Assembly (NCBI GenBank): GCA_964426945.1
Contig: CAYRSS010000021.1
Coordinates: 1 to 64,000 of the forward strand
Direction: 5' to 3'
Length of the DNA stretch: 64,000 bases
Source: CAYRSS01 sp964426945
GTDB taxonomy: Bacteria; Planctomycetota; Phycisphaerae; UBA1845
This document shows, piece after piece, positions 1 to 8,953 of this stretch; the stretch's first letter is position 1; each line of letters opens with the position of its first letter. The translations under genes and the position numbers were made by a program. The notes under the pieces are model-generated. The model did not search any database. It was not told the DNA's origin and was given only the letters and a program-made list of their open reading frames with translations.

Positions 1-1181
1 GTGGCGAGCGGCGCGAGTACGCTGCGATCAAGTTCTTCCTGTTCACCTTGGGCGGCTCGGTGCTCATGCTCGTGGCCCTGGTGGCCATGTATTACTACAG
101 CGGCGACGCCATCGCAGCTGCCCAGACAGCGGGGCTGACCGTCGAAAGCGCCTACCGGCCCGGCGTCACCCTGACGCACGGCACGTTCGACCTGATCGAA
201 CTCGCCGTGAACCCGACCATTCAAGCCTACTTCAAGTCGCACTCCACGCTCTTTTTGGGGCTGCGGTTTGCGCCGATCATGTTCATCTTCCTGTTCATCG
301 GGTTCGCCATCAAACTGCCGAGCTTCCCGGTGCACACGTGGCTGCCCGACGCCCACGTGCAGGCCCCTACGCCGATCTCGATGATCCTGGCGGGCGTGCT
401 GCTGAAGATGGGAGGCTACGGCTTCCTTCGTCTCTGCTATCCGATCTTCCCCACGGGCGGCCAGTACTGGGCGTACTTCCTGTCCGTCATCGCCGTCAGC
501 AGCATCCTCTACGGCGCGCTGTGTGCGATGGCCCAGACCGACTTCAAGAAGCTCGTCGCGTACAGCTCCGTGTCGCACATGGGCTTCGTGCTGCTGGGCA
601 TCGCCGTGATGACCGACGTCGGGTTCCAGGGGGCGATGTTCCAGATGATCGCCCACGGCATCAGCTCGCCGATGTGCTTCTTCCTCGTCGGCGTGATCTA
701 TGACCGGGCGCACCACCGCGAGATCAACCGCTTCGGCGGGCTGTGGCTCACCATGCCCAAGTACGGCACGATGGCCACGATCGGCTTTTTCGCGTCGCTC
801 GGGCTGCCGGGCATGTGCGGCTTCATCGGCGAGTTCTGGGTCATCGTCGGGACGTTCATGGCCGGGAAGACCTATCCTTGGGCGTACGTCATGGCCGTGC
901 TCGCCGCGGCCAGTGTGATTCTGACGGCAGGCTACATTCTCTGGTGCATCCGTCGGGTCTATCTCGGCAAGGAGCGAGAGGAGTACGCCGGCTACCCCGA
1001 CGCCAGCGCCCGCGAGATGGGCATCCTGGTTCCTTTCGCGATCCTCTGCATCGCCTTGGGCATCCTGCCCGCGCAGACCGTGTTCAACTTCACGAACGGT
1101 ACCTTGAACCACGTGCTCAGCCACATGAGTGCAGCGCTGGGCAGCGGGGCGAGCCAGATGGCCGCGGCGGTGGGAATGTGA
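1..1181 (+). CDS. nuoM: NADH-quinone oxidoreductase subunit M, 5' end cut off
   Basis: This is the C-terminal 392 residues or so of the antiporter-like proton-pumping subunit NuoM of respiratory complex I; the frame is open from base 3, so the start lies outside the window. The segment KLPSFPVHTWLPDAHVQAPT around bases 309-368 is the conserved NuoM half-channel helix with its lysine, and YSSVSHMGF and GEFWV are further family motifs. The rest is successive membrane helices. NuoM proteins are usually about 490-540 residues, so roughly a quarter is missing. nuoN follows after 46 bases, as in standard nuo operons. Confidence 0.95.
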   Translation, partial: GERREYAAIKFFLFTLGGSVLMLVALVAMYYYSGDAIAAAQTAGLTVESAYRPGVTLTHGTFDLIELAVNPTIQAYFKSHSTLFLGLRFAPIMFIFLFIGFAIKLPSFPVHTWLPDAHVQAPTPISMILAGVLLKMGGYGFLRLCYPIFPTGGQYWAYFLSVIAVSSILYGALCAMAQTDFKKLVAYSSVSHMGFVLLGIAVMTDVGFQGAMFQMIAHGISSPMCFFLVGVIYDRAHHREINRFGGLWLTMPKYGTMATIGFFASLGLPGMCGFIGEFWVIVGTFMAGKTYPWAYVMAVLAAASVILTAGYILWCIRRVYLGKEREEYAGYPDASAREMGILVPFAILCIALGILPAQTVFNFTNGTLNHVLSHMSAALGSGASQMAAAVGM

Positions 1182-1227
1182 GTCCTGCCCGCTTCGCGAT
1201 GCGGAGCGCGGCCTTCTGAGAGTTTGA

Positions 1228-2937
1228 ATGAACCTGGTCCTCAACAACCTGCTCGCCGCGACCACGGCCTGGGATGGCATCGACGTGATGCGTCATCTCT
1301 CGCTGTTTTCGCCGCTGATCGCGCTGATTGTCACCATGCTGGCGATCGTCGGCGCCCCGATCATCCTCGGTCGCGGGCCGCGACGGATCGCGGGCATCGC
1401 CGTGGTGGGTATGCTCGCCACGCTCTACTGCATCTTCCACGCGGGAGGCATGGTTGCCGGCGGAGGCGAAGCCGGGCTGTCAACCCTCCAGCGCAGCGGC
1501 CTGCTGATCGCCGACAACATGACGACCTGGTTTCAGCTTGTCCTGGTCGTCTTCATGGGCGGCGTGGTGTGGTTGTGGTGGATGGGCTCGGCGGGCACCG
1601 AGCGTAACGCGCCCGAGTTTTTCATTCTGCTATTGGGCAGCGCGGTCGGCATGGTGCTGATGGTCTCGACCACGCACCTGCTGATGATCGTGCTGGCCAT
1701 CGAGCTGGCGTCGCTTCCCAGCTACGCGATGGTCGGCTTCGATAAGCGCGACCCCAAGGGAGCGGAAGCCTCGCTGAAGTACGTCGTCTTCGGCGCCATC
1801 AGCGCGGCAATCATGCTCTACGGGGCCAGCCTGCTTTACGGCCTCTGCGGCAGCATGGACGCCACGGTGATCGCCTCGCGCGTGCTCGACCAGCTTCACA
1901 AGGCCGGCCCGCAGGCGGTGTTCATGACGCTGGCTGCGGTGTTCGCGTTCGCCGTGGGCATCGCGTTCAAGATCTCCGCCGTGCCGTTCCACTTCTGGTG
2001 TCCCGACGCCTTCGAGGGCGCCAAGATCGAGGTCACGACCTGGCTCAGCGTGGTCAGCAAGGCCGCCGGGCTTCTGCTGATGATGCGTCTGGTTCTGGTT
2101 TTCTGCCAGGCGGTGCAGGGGGCGGACGGTTCGTGGCACGCTGCGGTCAGCTCTTTCGATCGCCTGGCCCCGATGTGGTGGGCCGTCGGGTTGCTGGCCA
2201 CGGTCACCTGCACGGTTGGCAACTTCGCCGCGTACCACCAGACCAGCGTGAAGCGCATGCTGGCGTACTCTTCGATCGCTCACGCGGGCTACATGCTGAT
2301 GGCCGTCGCCGTCTTCCTGTTCCCCATGGAGCAGACGCCCCTCGGCGCCCAGGTGCCCCGTGCGCAGGTCGGCGTGAGCGCGCTGCTCTTTTACATCCTG
2401 ACCTACATGATCATGAACCTCGGCGCCTTCGGCGTCACGGCGATGGTGGTCTGGAACACGGGGCAGGATCGCATCGAGTCCTTCACCGGTCTGGCCCGGC
2501 GAAACCGCTGGCTCGCCGTGCCGATGATCATCTGCCTGGTGTCACTCGTCGGGCTTCCGCCCCTGGCGGGCTTCACCGCCAAGTGGTGGCTGCTCGTCGC
2601 GCTCGGCGAGATGGGCGGACGTTTCGCCTGGACGCTGGTCGTCGTCGCGGTGCTGAACACGCTGGTCAGCCTCTACTACTACATGCGGGTCGTGGTGCAG
2701 ATGACCCTGCGCGACGACGACAGCCCCGCGGTACAGGCGCCGGTCGGCGGGGTGGCGATGGTCAACGTGTGCGCCGTGCTGCTGCTGGTTATGTTCGTTG
2801 TTGCCCAGCCGATCAAGAACGCGGCTGACGGCTACGCCCGTAATCTCTTCGGCATGCCGCGCATCACGACGTCCGCCTCCGCCGACGCATCGTCCGGCAA
2901 TCCGGGTCTTGTCGCCACTTCCATCGACCGACCATGA
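1228..2937 (+). CDS. nuoN: NADH-quinone oxidoreductase subunit N
   Basis: This is the last core membrane subunit of complex I, a 569-residue antiporter-like protein expected to have 14 helices and to take part in proton translocation. The channel lysine segment KISAVPFHFWCPDAF lies near residues 248-262, KRMLAYSSIAHAGYM near 342, and GLPPLAGFTAKW in the C-terminal third. The ATG at 1228 follows a weak GAGAG. The gene sits just after nuoM and its stop overlaps the next start by four bases (ATGA). The length is slightly above the usual 480-500, mainly from a longer C-terminal tail. Confidence 0.95.
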   Translation: MNLVLNNLLAATTAWDGIDVMRHLSLFSPLIALIVTMLAIVGAPIILGRGPRRIAGIAVVGMLATLYCIFHAGGMVAGGGEAGLSTLQRSGLLIADNMTTWFQLVLVVFMGGVVWLWWMGSAGTERNAPEFFILLLGSAVGMVLMVSTTHLLMIVLAIELASLPSYAMVGFDKRDPKGAEASLKYVVFGAISAAIMLYGASLLYGLCGSMDATVIASRVLDQLHKAGPQAVFMTLAAVFAFAVGIAFKISAVPFHFWCPDAFEGAKIEVTTWLSVVSKAAGLLLMMRLVLVFCQAVQGADGSWHAAVSSFDRLAPMWWAVGLLATVTCTVGNFAAYHQTSVKRMLAYSSIAHAGYMLMAVAVFLFPMEQTPLGAQVPRAQVGVSALLFYILTYMIMNLGAFGVTAMVVWNTGQDRIESFTGLARRNRWLAVPMIICLVSLVGLPPLAGFTAKWWLLVALGEMGGRFAWTLVVVAVLNTLVSLYYYMRVVVQMTLRDDDSPAVQAPVGGVAMVNVCAVLLLVMFVVAQPIKNAADGYARNLFGMPRITTSASADASSGNPGLVATSIDRP

Positions 2938-3374
2938 TCAACAAGCGCGCCATCGATATCCTGCGGGAACTGCTTGCTGCCGAGGACGGATCCTTCGCCT
3001 CGCGGCTGATTGAGTCCACGCTCTTTGTCGGAGCGGACGAGGCGGATGAAGACGTCCTGGTCCGTCGAATAGCTCGGGAGGTCAGCGAACACCGCTCGTG
3101 GCTTGTCGATTTGCTCTCAGCCTACGGGGGGATGCCCGGCCCGCGCCGGGGTGAATTGCGCTCCGCGGATCTGCACTTTCTCGACGTCAGCCGGGCGCTG
3201 CCGCGCCTGGTGGCCAACCTCGAAGAGGTGGTACGCAAGTATGACGCCGCGGCCGCGCTGCTGCCTGCGACAGCGCCCGGGGCCGTCGCCACCGTGGCCC
3301 GCATCGGCCAGCGCCACCGTGCGAACCTGGAGGCGCTGCAGAAGCTCCTCGCCGATCGGCCGGCCGCGGCCTGA
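2934..3374 (+). CDS. Small helical protein coupled to nuoN, function unknown
   Basis: This 146-residue soluble protein starts within the nuoN stop (ATGA), so it is probably translated by coupling at the end of the complex I operon. The sequence is almost entirely predicted helix, with several conserved-looking acidic, His and Arg positions (ADEADEDVLVRRIAREVSEHRSW, split here as acidic run then helix; later RIGQRHRANLEAL), somewhat like a four-helix bundle. No signal peptide, membrane segment or metal motif is clear. It does not match a standard Nuo subunit. Position suggests a link to complex I, but that is inference. Confidence 0.7.
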   Translation: MINKRAIDILRELLAAEDGSFASRLIESTLFVGADEADEDVLVRRIAREVSEHRSWLVDLLSAYGGMPGPRRGELRSADLHFLDVSRALPRLVANLEEVVRKYDAAAALLPATAPGAVATVARIGQRHRANLEALQKLLADRPAAA

Positions 3375-3385
3375 TCATCCGGCGA

Positions 3386-4249
3386 TCAGCGACCGGCGAT
3401 GCCCGCCGCCATCCGGTCGAGCGCGCCGGTCAGAATCAAGCCGCCTGCGAGCCAGCAGTAGACCGAGAACCAATGCAGTCGCGCCTTGCGGATGACGTGA
3501 ACGAGCCAGATCAGGCACACCACGCCGACGACCAGTGACACCAGCGAGCCCGTCACGATCGGCCCCCACGGGACGGCAGCAAGCTGTTCCGCCGACATGC
3601 GGGCGACCTTGCTGAACTGCACGGCAGCCCCGCCCAGGATGGCCGGCACGGCGATGAAGAAGCTGAACTCGCCCGCCCAGCGCCGCCGGAGCCCCAGCAG
3701 CGCGCCGGTGCAGATCGTCGAGCCGCTTCGCGAGATACCCGGCGTGACCGCGCAGCCCTGCGCTACGCCAATCACCAGGGCATGCCACGGGCGGAACTTC
3801 GCCCAGCCTTTGCGACCCCGACCGACCAGCGCCGTGGCGGCCAGCAGCGCGCCGGTGATGAGCAGGGCCGTTCCATAGTGACTCGGCTTCGAGAAGCTGG
3901 CCTCGAACCAGTCCTTGAATCCGAGGCCGATCGCGGCCGTGGGGATCGACGCGAGCACGCCCAGCCAGCAGAAGCGGAGCGCATGCCGCCGGCCGCGGAA
4001 GTCCTGCCGAAGCTCGCTGCGCAGGCGAACCAGGTACGACGTAAACGCCTTTCGGAAGACGAAAGCCACGGCGATCACCGTGCCGATGTGGGCGGCGGCG
4101 TCGAAGATCAGCACCGTGTCGCTGCTGCCGTCCAGGCTCATGAAGCGCTGAAAGATCGCCAGGTGCGCGCTGCTCGATACGGGCAGGAACTCGGTCGCGC
4201 CCTGGACGATGCCCAGGAGGATCGACTTGAGGTAGGTCAGCTCGCTCAC
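3386..4249 (-). CDS. uppP: Undecaprenyl-diphosphatase UppP (BacA)
   Basis: This 287-residue membrane enzyme dephosphorylates undecaprenyl diphosphate to recycle the lipid carrier for peptidoglycan and O-antigen synthesis. The two family signatures are present: GATEFLPVSSSAHL at residues 17-30 with the catalytic Glu20, and VTPGISRSGST at about 168-178 with Arg174. Multiple hydrophobic helices fit the family. The start overlaps the pgsA stop by four bases, so it is the last gene of rimO-pgsA-uppP. The preceding plus-strand gene ends 11 bases away in convergent orientation; a short CTGATC/GATCAG hairpin spans the junction. Confidence 0.95.
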   Translation of the reverse strand: MSELTYLKSILLGIVQGATEFLPVSSSAHLAIFQRFMSLDGSSDTVLIFDAAAHIGTVIAVAFVFRKAFTSYLVRLRSELRQDFRGRRHALRFCWLGVLASIPTAAIGLGFKDWFEASFSKPSHYGTALLITGALLAATALVGRGRKGWAKFRPWHALVIGVAQGCAVTPGISRSGSTICTGALLGLRRRWAGEFSFFIAVPAILGGAAVQFSKVARMSAEQLAAVPWGPIVTGSLVSLVVGVVCLIWLVHVIRKARLHWFSVYCWLAGGLILTGALDRMAAGIAGR

Positions 4250-4860
4250 GCCGCGACGCTCTCGTCGAGTATCGAGCGGCTGCGGGCGAGGTACTGCAGA
4301 ACGGAGAGAACCGTAGCCGCCACCGTCAGGTAGGCCAGGGCATACTTGACCACGTCAGCCGCTTGCGCCGACATCATCGAGCCCCCGTGGGCGATGAGAA
4401 ACAGGATGACCGGGGCGGTAATGCTCTGGAACCACATCTTGATCTTGCCGTGCAGCATTGCGCCGAACTCGACGCCCCTGGCTTCCTGGAAGCCGCGCAG
4501 GGCCGTGATCAGCAGTTCGCGGCTCACGATGATGACCACCATCCACGCGCTGATCCGCGTCACGTTCTCCCCGGCTGCATCGACGAAACTCGGGCCCGCC
4601 ATGAGGATGTAGGCCCCGCATATCAGCACCTTGTCCGCCAGGGGGTCGAGGATGCGGCCGAGCGGGGTGACCAGCCCGTGTTTGCGGGCCAGATGGCCGT
4701 CGAGGAAGTCGGTCAGGGCCGCGATGATGAACACCGCGTTCGACACGTCCAGCAGCAATGGCGAAGGATCGCGCTGGGAGTATTGGCCCAGCAGCACGAA
4801 GAAGACGACCGAGAGAATCAGTCGCACCACCGTCAGCTGAGTGGGGACGTTCAGCCTCAT
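4246..4860 (-). CDS. pgsA: CDP-diacylglycerol-glycerol-3-phosphate 3-phosphatidyltransferase
   Basis: This 204-residue membrane enzyme of the CDP-alcohol phosphatidyltransferase family most likely makes phosphatidylglycerol phosphate from CDP-diacylglycerol. The full catalytic signature is visible: Asp54-Gly55, Ala58-Arg59, Gly68, Asp72 and Asp76 in DGHLARKHGLVTPLGRILD. The frame stays open far upstream, but the ATG at 4860 overlaps the rimO stop (ATGA) and gives MRLNVPTQLTVVRL, a normal family start; the upstream part is antisense-frame noise over rimO. Its stop overlaps the uppP start. CDP-alcohol substrate specificity is assigned from family and size. Confidence 0.92.
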   Translation of the reverse strand: MRLNVPTQLTVVRLILSVVFFVLLGQYSQRDPSPLLLDVSNAVFIIAALTDFLDGHLARKHGLVTPLGRILDPLADKVLICGAYILMAGPSFVDAAGENVTRISAWMVVIIVSRELLITALRGFQEARGVEFGAMLHGKIKMWFQSITAPVILFLIAHGGSMMSAQAADVVKYALAYLTVAATVLSVLQYLARSRSILDESVAA

Positions 4861-6272
4861 GCACGGAGAACCGAGAGAGGGAGGGTCGCGGGCGCCGCGA
4901 GCAGGTCGTAGTCGCGGCGGCCGGTGATGCGAACATCGACAAACTCGCCCGGGTTGGCGGTTGCGGGAGCGATCCGCGTGACGCTGTCGACAGCCGGGGC
5001 CTGTCCGTAGTGTCTCCCGACCGCCCGGCCCTCTTCGTCGACGCCGTCGATCAACACGCGCAAAGTCGATCCAACGCGGCGCTGGGCCAGCTTGAACGCC
5101 ACGTCCTGCTGCGCGAGCATCAGGCGCTCCACGCGCTCCTGCTTCACGGCATCGGCGATCTGGTCCTTCATGCGTCCCGAGGGGGTTTCCTTCTCGAGCG
5201 AATAGGGGAAGACGCCGAGGGCTTCGAAGTCCGCCCCGCGCACGAACGCCTCCAGCTCCTCGAACTCCGTCTGCGTTTCGCCAGGGAAGCCGGCGATGAG
5301 CGTGGTGCGAATCGCCACGCCGGGGATGCGGGTGCGAAGCTTGTCCAGAAGCGTTTCGGTGCCACGGCGATCGATGCGGCGGTGCATGGACTTCAGCACG
5401 CGGTCGCTGATGTGCTGAAGGGGAATATCGATGTACTTGCAGACATTCTCGCAATCGGCTACGGCGTCGATGATGTCGTCCGAGACCGAAGTCGGATACA
5501 CGTACATCAGGCGGATCCAGTCCAGCCCCTCGACCTCATTGAGCTGCCGCAGGAGTCCGCCGAGGCCGCCCTGCACCGAGTCGTCCCCGAGGCCGTAGCT
5601 GGAGGTATCCTGCCCGATCAGGTGAACCTCGCGCACGCCGTCGGCGACGAGCTCGCGGGCCTCGCGCAGAATGACCGCGGGCGGCTTGCAATGCATAGGG
5701 CCACGGATCGAGGGAATCGTGCAGAAGGTGCACTTCTGGTCGCAGCCCTCGCTGATCCTCAGGTAGGCGTAGTGCCTGGGTGTGAGGCGGAGGCGCGCCG
5801 TGTCCAGCTGCACAAAGGGGTGATAGCCGCTGAGGTGAATCTGAACCGGCGGGCGCTCCTGACGGGCGGCCTTTCGGCCGCCCCGGGCGCCGGCACGACC
5901 GCCATCGCCGCCGGGGCCGAGCACGGCCTGCACGATGTCGTCGCGGTTGTTGACCCCCACCAGCGCATCGATGCCTTCCACGCGGTCGAGGATCGTCTCC
6001 TTGTCGCGCTGCACGAGACAGCCTGCCACAACAACGCGCTTGAGCCCCTTCTTGCCGCCCTTGAGGCGGACGGCGTCGCGGATGACCTCGTCGGCCTCCA
6101 GGCGCGACGCCTCCAGGAAGCCGCAGGTGTTGATGACCATGACGTCGGCGTGCGACTCGTCCGCGGTGATGGCGCAGCCCGCCTCGGCCAGTTGCCCGAG
6201 CATCTTCTCGGAGTCAACGAGGTTCTTGGCGCAGCCAAGGGATACGAACGCAACGCGAAGCGGCCTGGTCAT
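4857..6272 (-). CDS. rimO: Ribosomal protein S12 methylthiotransferase RimO
   Basis: RimO is a radical-SAM enzyme that adds a methylthio group to an Asp of ribosomal protein uS12. The 471-residue protein has the N-terminal UPF0004 cluster cysteines (Cys14, Cys50, Cys85), the radical-SAM CDQKCTFC at residues 177-184, and a C-terminal TRAM-like domain after residue 390. I chose the ATG at 6272 because AGGAG lies about 11 bases before it; a GTG four codons earlier is also possible but sits on the Shine-Dalgarno. It heads an operon with pgsA and uppP by ATGA overlap. A ~20-residue Gly/Ala/Arg-rich insert near 118-140 is not typical. Confidence 0.93.
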   Translation of the reverse strand: MTRPLRVAFVSLGCAKNLVDSEKMLGQLAEAGCAITADESHADVMVINTCGFLEASRLEADEVIRDAVRLKGGKKGLKRVVVAGCLVQRDKETILDRVEGIDALVGVNNRDDIVQAVLGPGGDGGRAGARGGRKAARQERPPVQIHLSGYHPFVQLDTARLRLTPRHYAYLRISEGCDQKCTFCTIPSIRGPMHCKPPAVILREARELVADGVREVHLIGQDTSSYGLGDDSVQGGLGGLLRQLNEVEGLDWIRLMYVYPTSVSDDIIDAVADCENVCKYIDIPLQHISDRVLKSMHRRIDRRGTETLLDKLRTRIPGVAIRTTLIAGFPGETQTEFEELEAFVRGADFEALGVFPYSLEKETPSGRMKDQIADAVKQERVERLMLAQQDVAFKLAQRRVGSTLRVLIDGVDEEGRAVGRHYGQAPAVDSVTRIAPATANPGEFVDVRITGRRDYDLLAAPATLPLSVLRA

Positions 6273-6440
6273 CCAGCGGGACACTCCTGAGGTACGACCG
6301 AGCAGTAGTCTAGCCTGTTTTCAGTCCGAAGGAAGGGCGGCCGGTCGCTCGACGCGCTGCGCAGCCCGCCATGCCTTCCCCTCGGACAGGCGTCCGGCCA
6401 CACGGGGAACACGTCGCTCCCGGCCAGTTCCGCCGGTCGC

Positions 6441-6469
6441 TTGCCCGCGGCCGGGCGGCAACCGATAGT
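6441..6469 (+). promoter_or_regulatory. Candidate sigma70 promoter for the ArsC-like gene
   Basis: TTGCCC (6441-6446) and GATAGT (6464-6469) are separated by 17 bases in the divergent gap between rimO and the plus-strand gene at 6535. The leader would be about 60 bases. The rest of this gap holds no gene. Confidence 0.4.
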
Positions 6470-6534
6470 ACCGGACGTCCGTCGGGCAGAGGGCCCGGCG
6501 GGTCGCCGCCTGAACGGCCGTTCGGTCCATCAGT

Positions 6535-7020
6535 ATGACCTCGACCCGGAAGACGACCGTCCTGTTTGTCTGCACGGGCAACGCCTGCCGGTCGCAGATG
6601 GCCGAGGCCCTGCTCCGCCACGAGGGGGGGGAGCGGTTCAACGTCCACAGCGCCGGTTCTCAGCCGGCCGGGTTCGTCCACGGTCTGGCCGTCGATGCCC
6701 TCGCCGCGATGCACGTCCCCCTCCACGACGCCCGGTCCAAGAGCTGGGACGAGTTCGCGGATGCGAAGGTCGACGTCGTGATTACGCTCTGCGACAACGC
6801 CGCCGCCGAGGCATGTCCGGCCTGGCCCGGCTCACCCCTGACGGCCCACTGGCCGCTGCCTGACCCGGCCTATCATCCTGGCTCTCCCCAGCAGCGGTTG
6901 GACTTCTGCATGACCGTGGCGGCGAGGCTGCGGGACAAGATTCGGGGTCTGACATCGCTCGACTGGTCCAGTCCGCGGGCCGCGCTGCAAACCGCGCTCG
7001 AACGCCTTGGAGAGATCTGA
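6535..7020 (+). CDS. arsC: Arsenate reductase of the low-molecular-weight phosphatase type
   Basis: This 161-residue cytoplasmic protein has the phosphatase loop CTGNACRS (Cys13, Arg19), a second redox pair Cys86 and Cys94 in TLCDNAAAEACP, and the general-acid Asp in LPDPA. The second and third cysteines separate thioredoxin-coupled ArsC enzymes from plain protein tyrosine phosphatases, so arsenate reduction is the best reading. The Cys86-Cys94 spacing is one residue longer than in the B. subtilis and S. aureus enzymes as I remember them. No arsenite pump or ArsR lies beside it. A GNAT gene follows after 3 bases. Confidence 0.8.
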   Translation: MTSTRKTTVLFVCTGNACRSQMAEALLRHEGGERFNVHSAGSQPAGFVHGLAVDALAAMHVPLHDARSKSWDEFADAKVDVVITLCDNAAAEACPAWPGSPLTAHWPLPDPAYHPGSPQQRLDFCMTVAARLRDKIRGLTSLDWSSPRAALQTALERLGEI

Positions 7021-7023
7021 GCC

Positions 7024-7443
7024 ATGCCCATCCGAGAGGCGCGGACCGACGCTGACATCGCTTTGAGCCACGCGGTGATGTCCCAGCTCCGCCCCGGCAT
7101 TCCGCCCGCCGACTATCTGGACCGCGTACGGCGGCAGCAGGCGCAGGGGTACCGGTTGGCGATGGTTGAGCATCTGGACCGCGTTGTAGCCGTGGCCGGA
7201 TTCCGACAGGTCGAGTGCCTCGCCTGGGGTCGTGCCCTCTACGTCGACGACCTTGTCACTGACGAGGGGGCGCGCTCCGGCGGGCACGGCCGACTGCTTT
7301 TTCAGTGGCTGGTGACGGAAGCGCGTCGCGGCGGCTGCCGCGAGCTCCACCTCGACTCCGGCGTGCAGCGCTTCGGAGCGCATCGCTTCTATCTGTCAAA
7401 CCGGATGGATATCTCCAGCCATCACTTCCGGCTGGTGGTTTGA
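7024..7443 (+). CDS. GNAT-family N-acetyltransferase
   Basis: This 139-residue protein has the GNAT fold pattern: an N-terminal IREARTDADI strand-helix, a central strand VAVAGFRQVECLAWGRALYVDDLV, and the acetyl-CoA binding turn near EGARSGGHGRLLFQWLV, followed by a C-terminal strand ELHLDSGVQRFGAHRFYLS. The substrate is unknown. It begins 3 bases after the ArsC-like gene and is probably co-transcribed. A perfect hairpin follows the stop. Confidence 0.8.
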   Translation: MPIREARTDADIALSHAVMSQLRPGIPPADYLDRVRRQQAQGYRLAMVEHLDRVVAVAGFRQVECLAWGRALYVDDLVTDEGARSGGHGRLLFQWLVTEARRGGCRELHLDSGVQRFGAHRFYLSNRMDISSHHFRLVV

Positions 7444-7459
7444 TCGGCCGAATGAAAGA

Positions 7460-7485
7460 AGCCCGCGGATACTCGTCCGCGGGCT
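7460..7485 (+). terminator. Hairpin between convergent genes
   Basis: GCCCGCGGA (7461-7469) and TCCGCGGGC (7476-7484) form a perfect 9-base stem, extended by one A-T pair, with a 6-base loop. It lies 17 bases after the GNAT stop and 38 bases before the stop of the convergent minus-strand gene. There is no strong U-tract on either side, so termination is inferred from position and stem strength. Confidence 0.6.
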
Positions 7486-7522
7486 CCGTGATTCGACTGG
7501 CCATTACAAGGCAGGCCCTTCG

Positions 7523-8953
7523 TCACTCGGTCGGGCGATAGATGGTCTGGACGACGTGGTCCGCGACATTGCGGCCCATCGCGATACCCTCCGTCTTGTC
7601 GAAGCTCCAGTGGATGCCGAGGTAGATGCGGCTCTGGCCGTTTTCTTCCTCTGCCTGGGACAGGCTCGTGAAGCTGCGCGGCACGAGCGGGCGAACATTG
7701 CCCTCGTTGTCGGTCGTGATGCCGTTGAGCTCGTCGCTTACGAACGTGAAGGAAACGTCGTCGGTGCCCAGGATTTCGCGCAGCGTCTCGAACAGCGAGC
7801 CTCCGAAGGTCGCATGCCCCGACGGGTAGGCCGGGAACGGCGGGGTGAAATTGAGCCCGGCCAGGTTGCTCGCCGGGGCACCCAGGGGTGTGAAATTCGG
7901 GTCGGCCAGCGTGTCCGGGTTGCCGTCGCCGAGCCGGGAGGGACCGGTCCCTTCGTCCGCCTCGCGAATAGCCGTGACGGGGCGGCAGAAATTGTAATAG
8001 TACTTGGCGTCCCACGCGGCGATTCCGGCGTCGGCCATCGCGACGTTGACCAGGGTGATCAGGCGAGCCAACTCGACACCGCGCAGCCCCTCATCCACGG
8101 CGATCTGCGTGGCCAGCTGGTTATAAAGACGGGGCGGGGCGCAGAGGCTCGGCGTGCCGTCGTAGGCCCAGAACACTCCGATCTCTTCCTGCTCGGGTGT
8201 CCGGGAGGTGGGCGTGATGACGCCGTCGCCGCCGAGTTCCTTGGCCTCGTTGAAGGCGATCGTGAACTCCTCCGTTGTGGTCGCCGGCGGCGGCGGGCAC
8301 CGGAACTGCGTCGCACTGTTCATCGCGAAGGGCTTGACGCGGTGCCACAGCGGGGCATGCGCCTTCTGCGTCGGGTTCAGCGGGTCCACGCGCCACGCGC
8401 CCGGGGCGTCGCTGAAAGTGTAGAGTTGCTCGAGTTCTGAGCCATCCAGTTCGCGCATCGCAAGAATCGCCTCGGCAGCGGCTCGACCCACTTCGATGCC
8501 GTTCGCCTTGGGCTCGCCTTCGACCAGACTGTCCAGATCCTGGGCAAGCGCAGCGTCCAGCGACTCGGCGTGCGAGGGAAACAGGGCCACGAGCGTATCG
8601 TGCGCGGCCTGCGCCACGGCGGCCCGGGCTGAGGTGTGCCGCGGAGCGGGATCGAGTCTCGTGTAGCTCTCGTAGCCGCCGCGAATCGCCACGACGGCGT
8701 CGAGCATCGCGATGTGCGCGATCGCCATCGCCCGGCTGGACCGCGTCGGGCCGAGTTGGTGGCCGAACACGCGATCCTCCCCCTCGGCGACCGCCGCGTG
8801 ATCCAGCCCGCTGGCGTCGACCGCGATTCGATTCCACCGCAGCACGGCGGAGGAGATGACCTCGTCACTGTCCGGGGTTGGCGTGATAACCCCGGGGCAG
8901 CCGATGACCGGCAGAAGCAGAACAGCAATGAGCAACCGCGCTTGGCGTTTCAT
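7523..8953 (-). CDS. Vanadium-dependent haloperoxidase / PAP2-type lipoprotein
   Basis: This 476-residue exported protein has a lipoprotein signal (MKRQARLLIAVLLLPVIGC) and an all-helical vanadate/phosphate-binding core. The three active-site motifs of the vanadium chloroperoxidase/PAP2 superfamily are present in order: KYYYNFCRP near residue 315, PSGHATFGG near 375, and SRIYLGIHWSFD near 440. The spacing and the SRIYxGIHW form match haloperoxidases rather than small acid phosphatases. The frame is open 35 codons upstream, but the ATG at 8953 gives the signal peptide and follows a GGGGG run. Halide specificity cannot be read from sequence. Confidence 0.85.
   Translation of the reverse strand: MKRQARLLIAVLLLPVIGCPGVITPTPDSDEVISSAVLRWNRIAVDASGLDHAAVAEGEDRVFGHQLGPTRSSRAMAIAHIAMLDAVVAIRGGYESYTRLDPAPRHTSARAAVAQAAHDTLVALFPSHAESLDAALAQDLDSLVEGEPKANGIEVGRAAAEAILAMRELDGSELEQLYTFSDAPGAWRVDPLNPTQKAHAPLWHRVKPFAMNSATQFRCPPPPATTTEEFTIAFNEAKELGGDGVITPTSRTPEQEEIGVFWAYDGTPSLCAPPRLYNQLATQIAVDEGLRGVELARLITLVNVAMADAGIAAWDAKYYYNFCRPVTAIREADEGTGPSRLGDGNPDTLADPNFTPLGAPASNLAGLNFTPPFPAYPSGHATFGGSLFETLREILGTDDVSFTFVSDELNGITTDNEGNVRPLVPRSFTSLSQAEEENGQSRIYLGIHWSFDKTEGIAMGRNVADHVVQTIYRPTE

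Noticed and set aside
4861..5454. N-terminal extension of pgsA
   Set aside because: The extra ~200 residues overlap rimO in another frame; the ATG at 4860 with an ATGA overlap and standard family start is preferred.
4758..6290. Long plus-strand open frame of about 510 codons
   Set aside because: It lies entirely antisense to rimO and pgsA, has the low-complexity composition of GC-rich shadow frames and no family motif.
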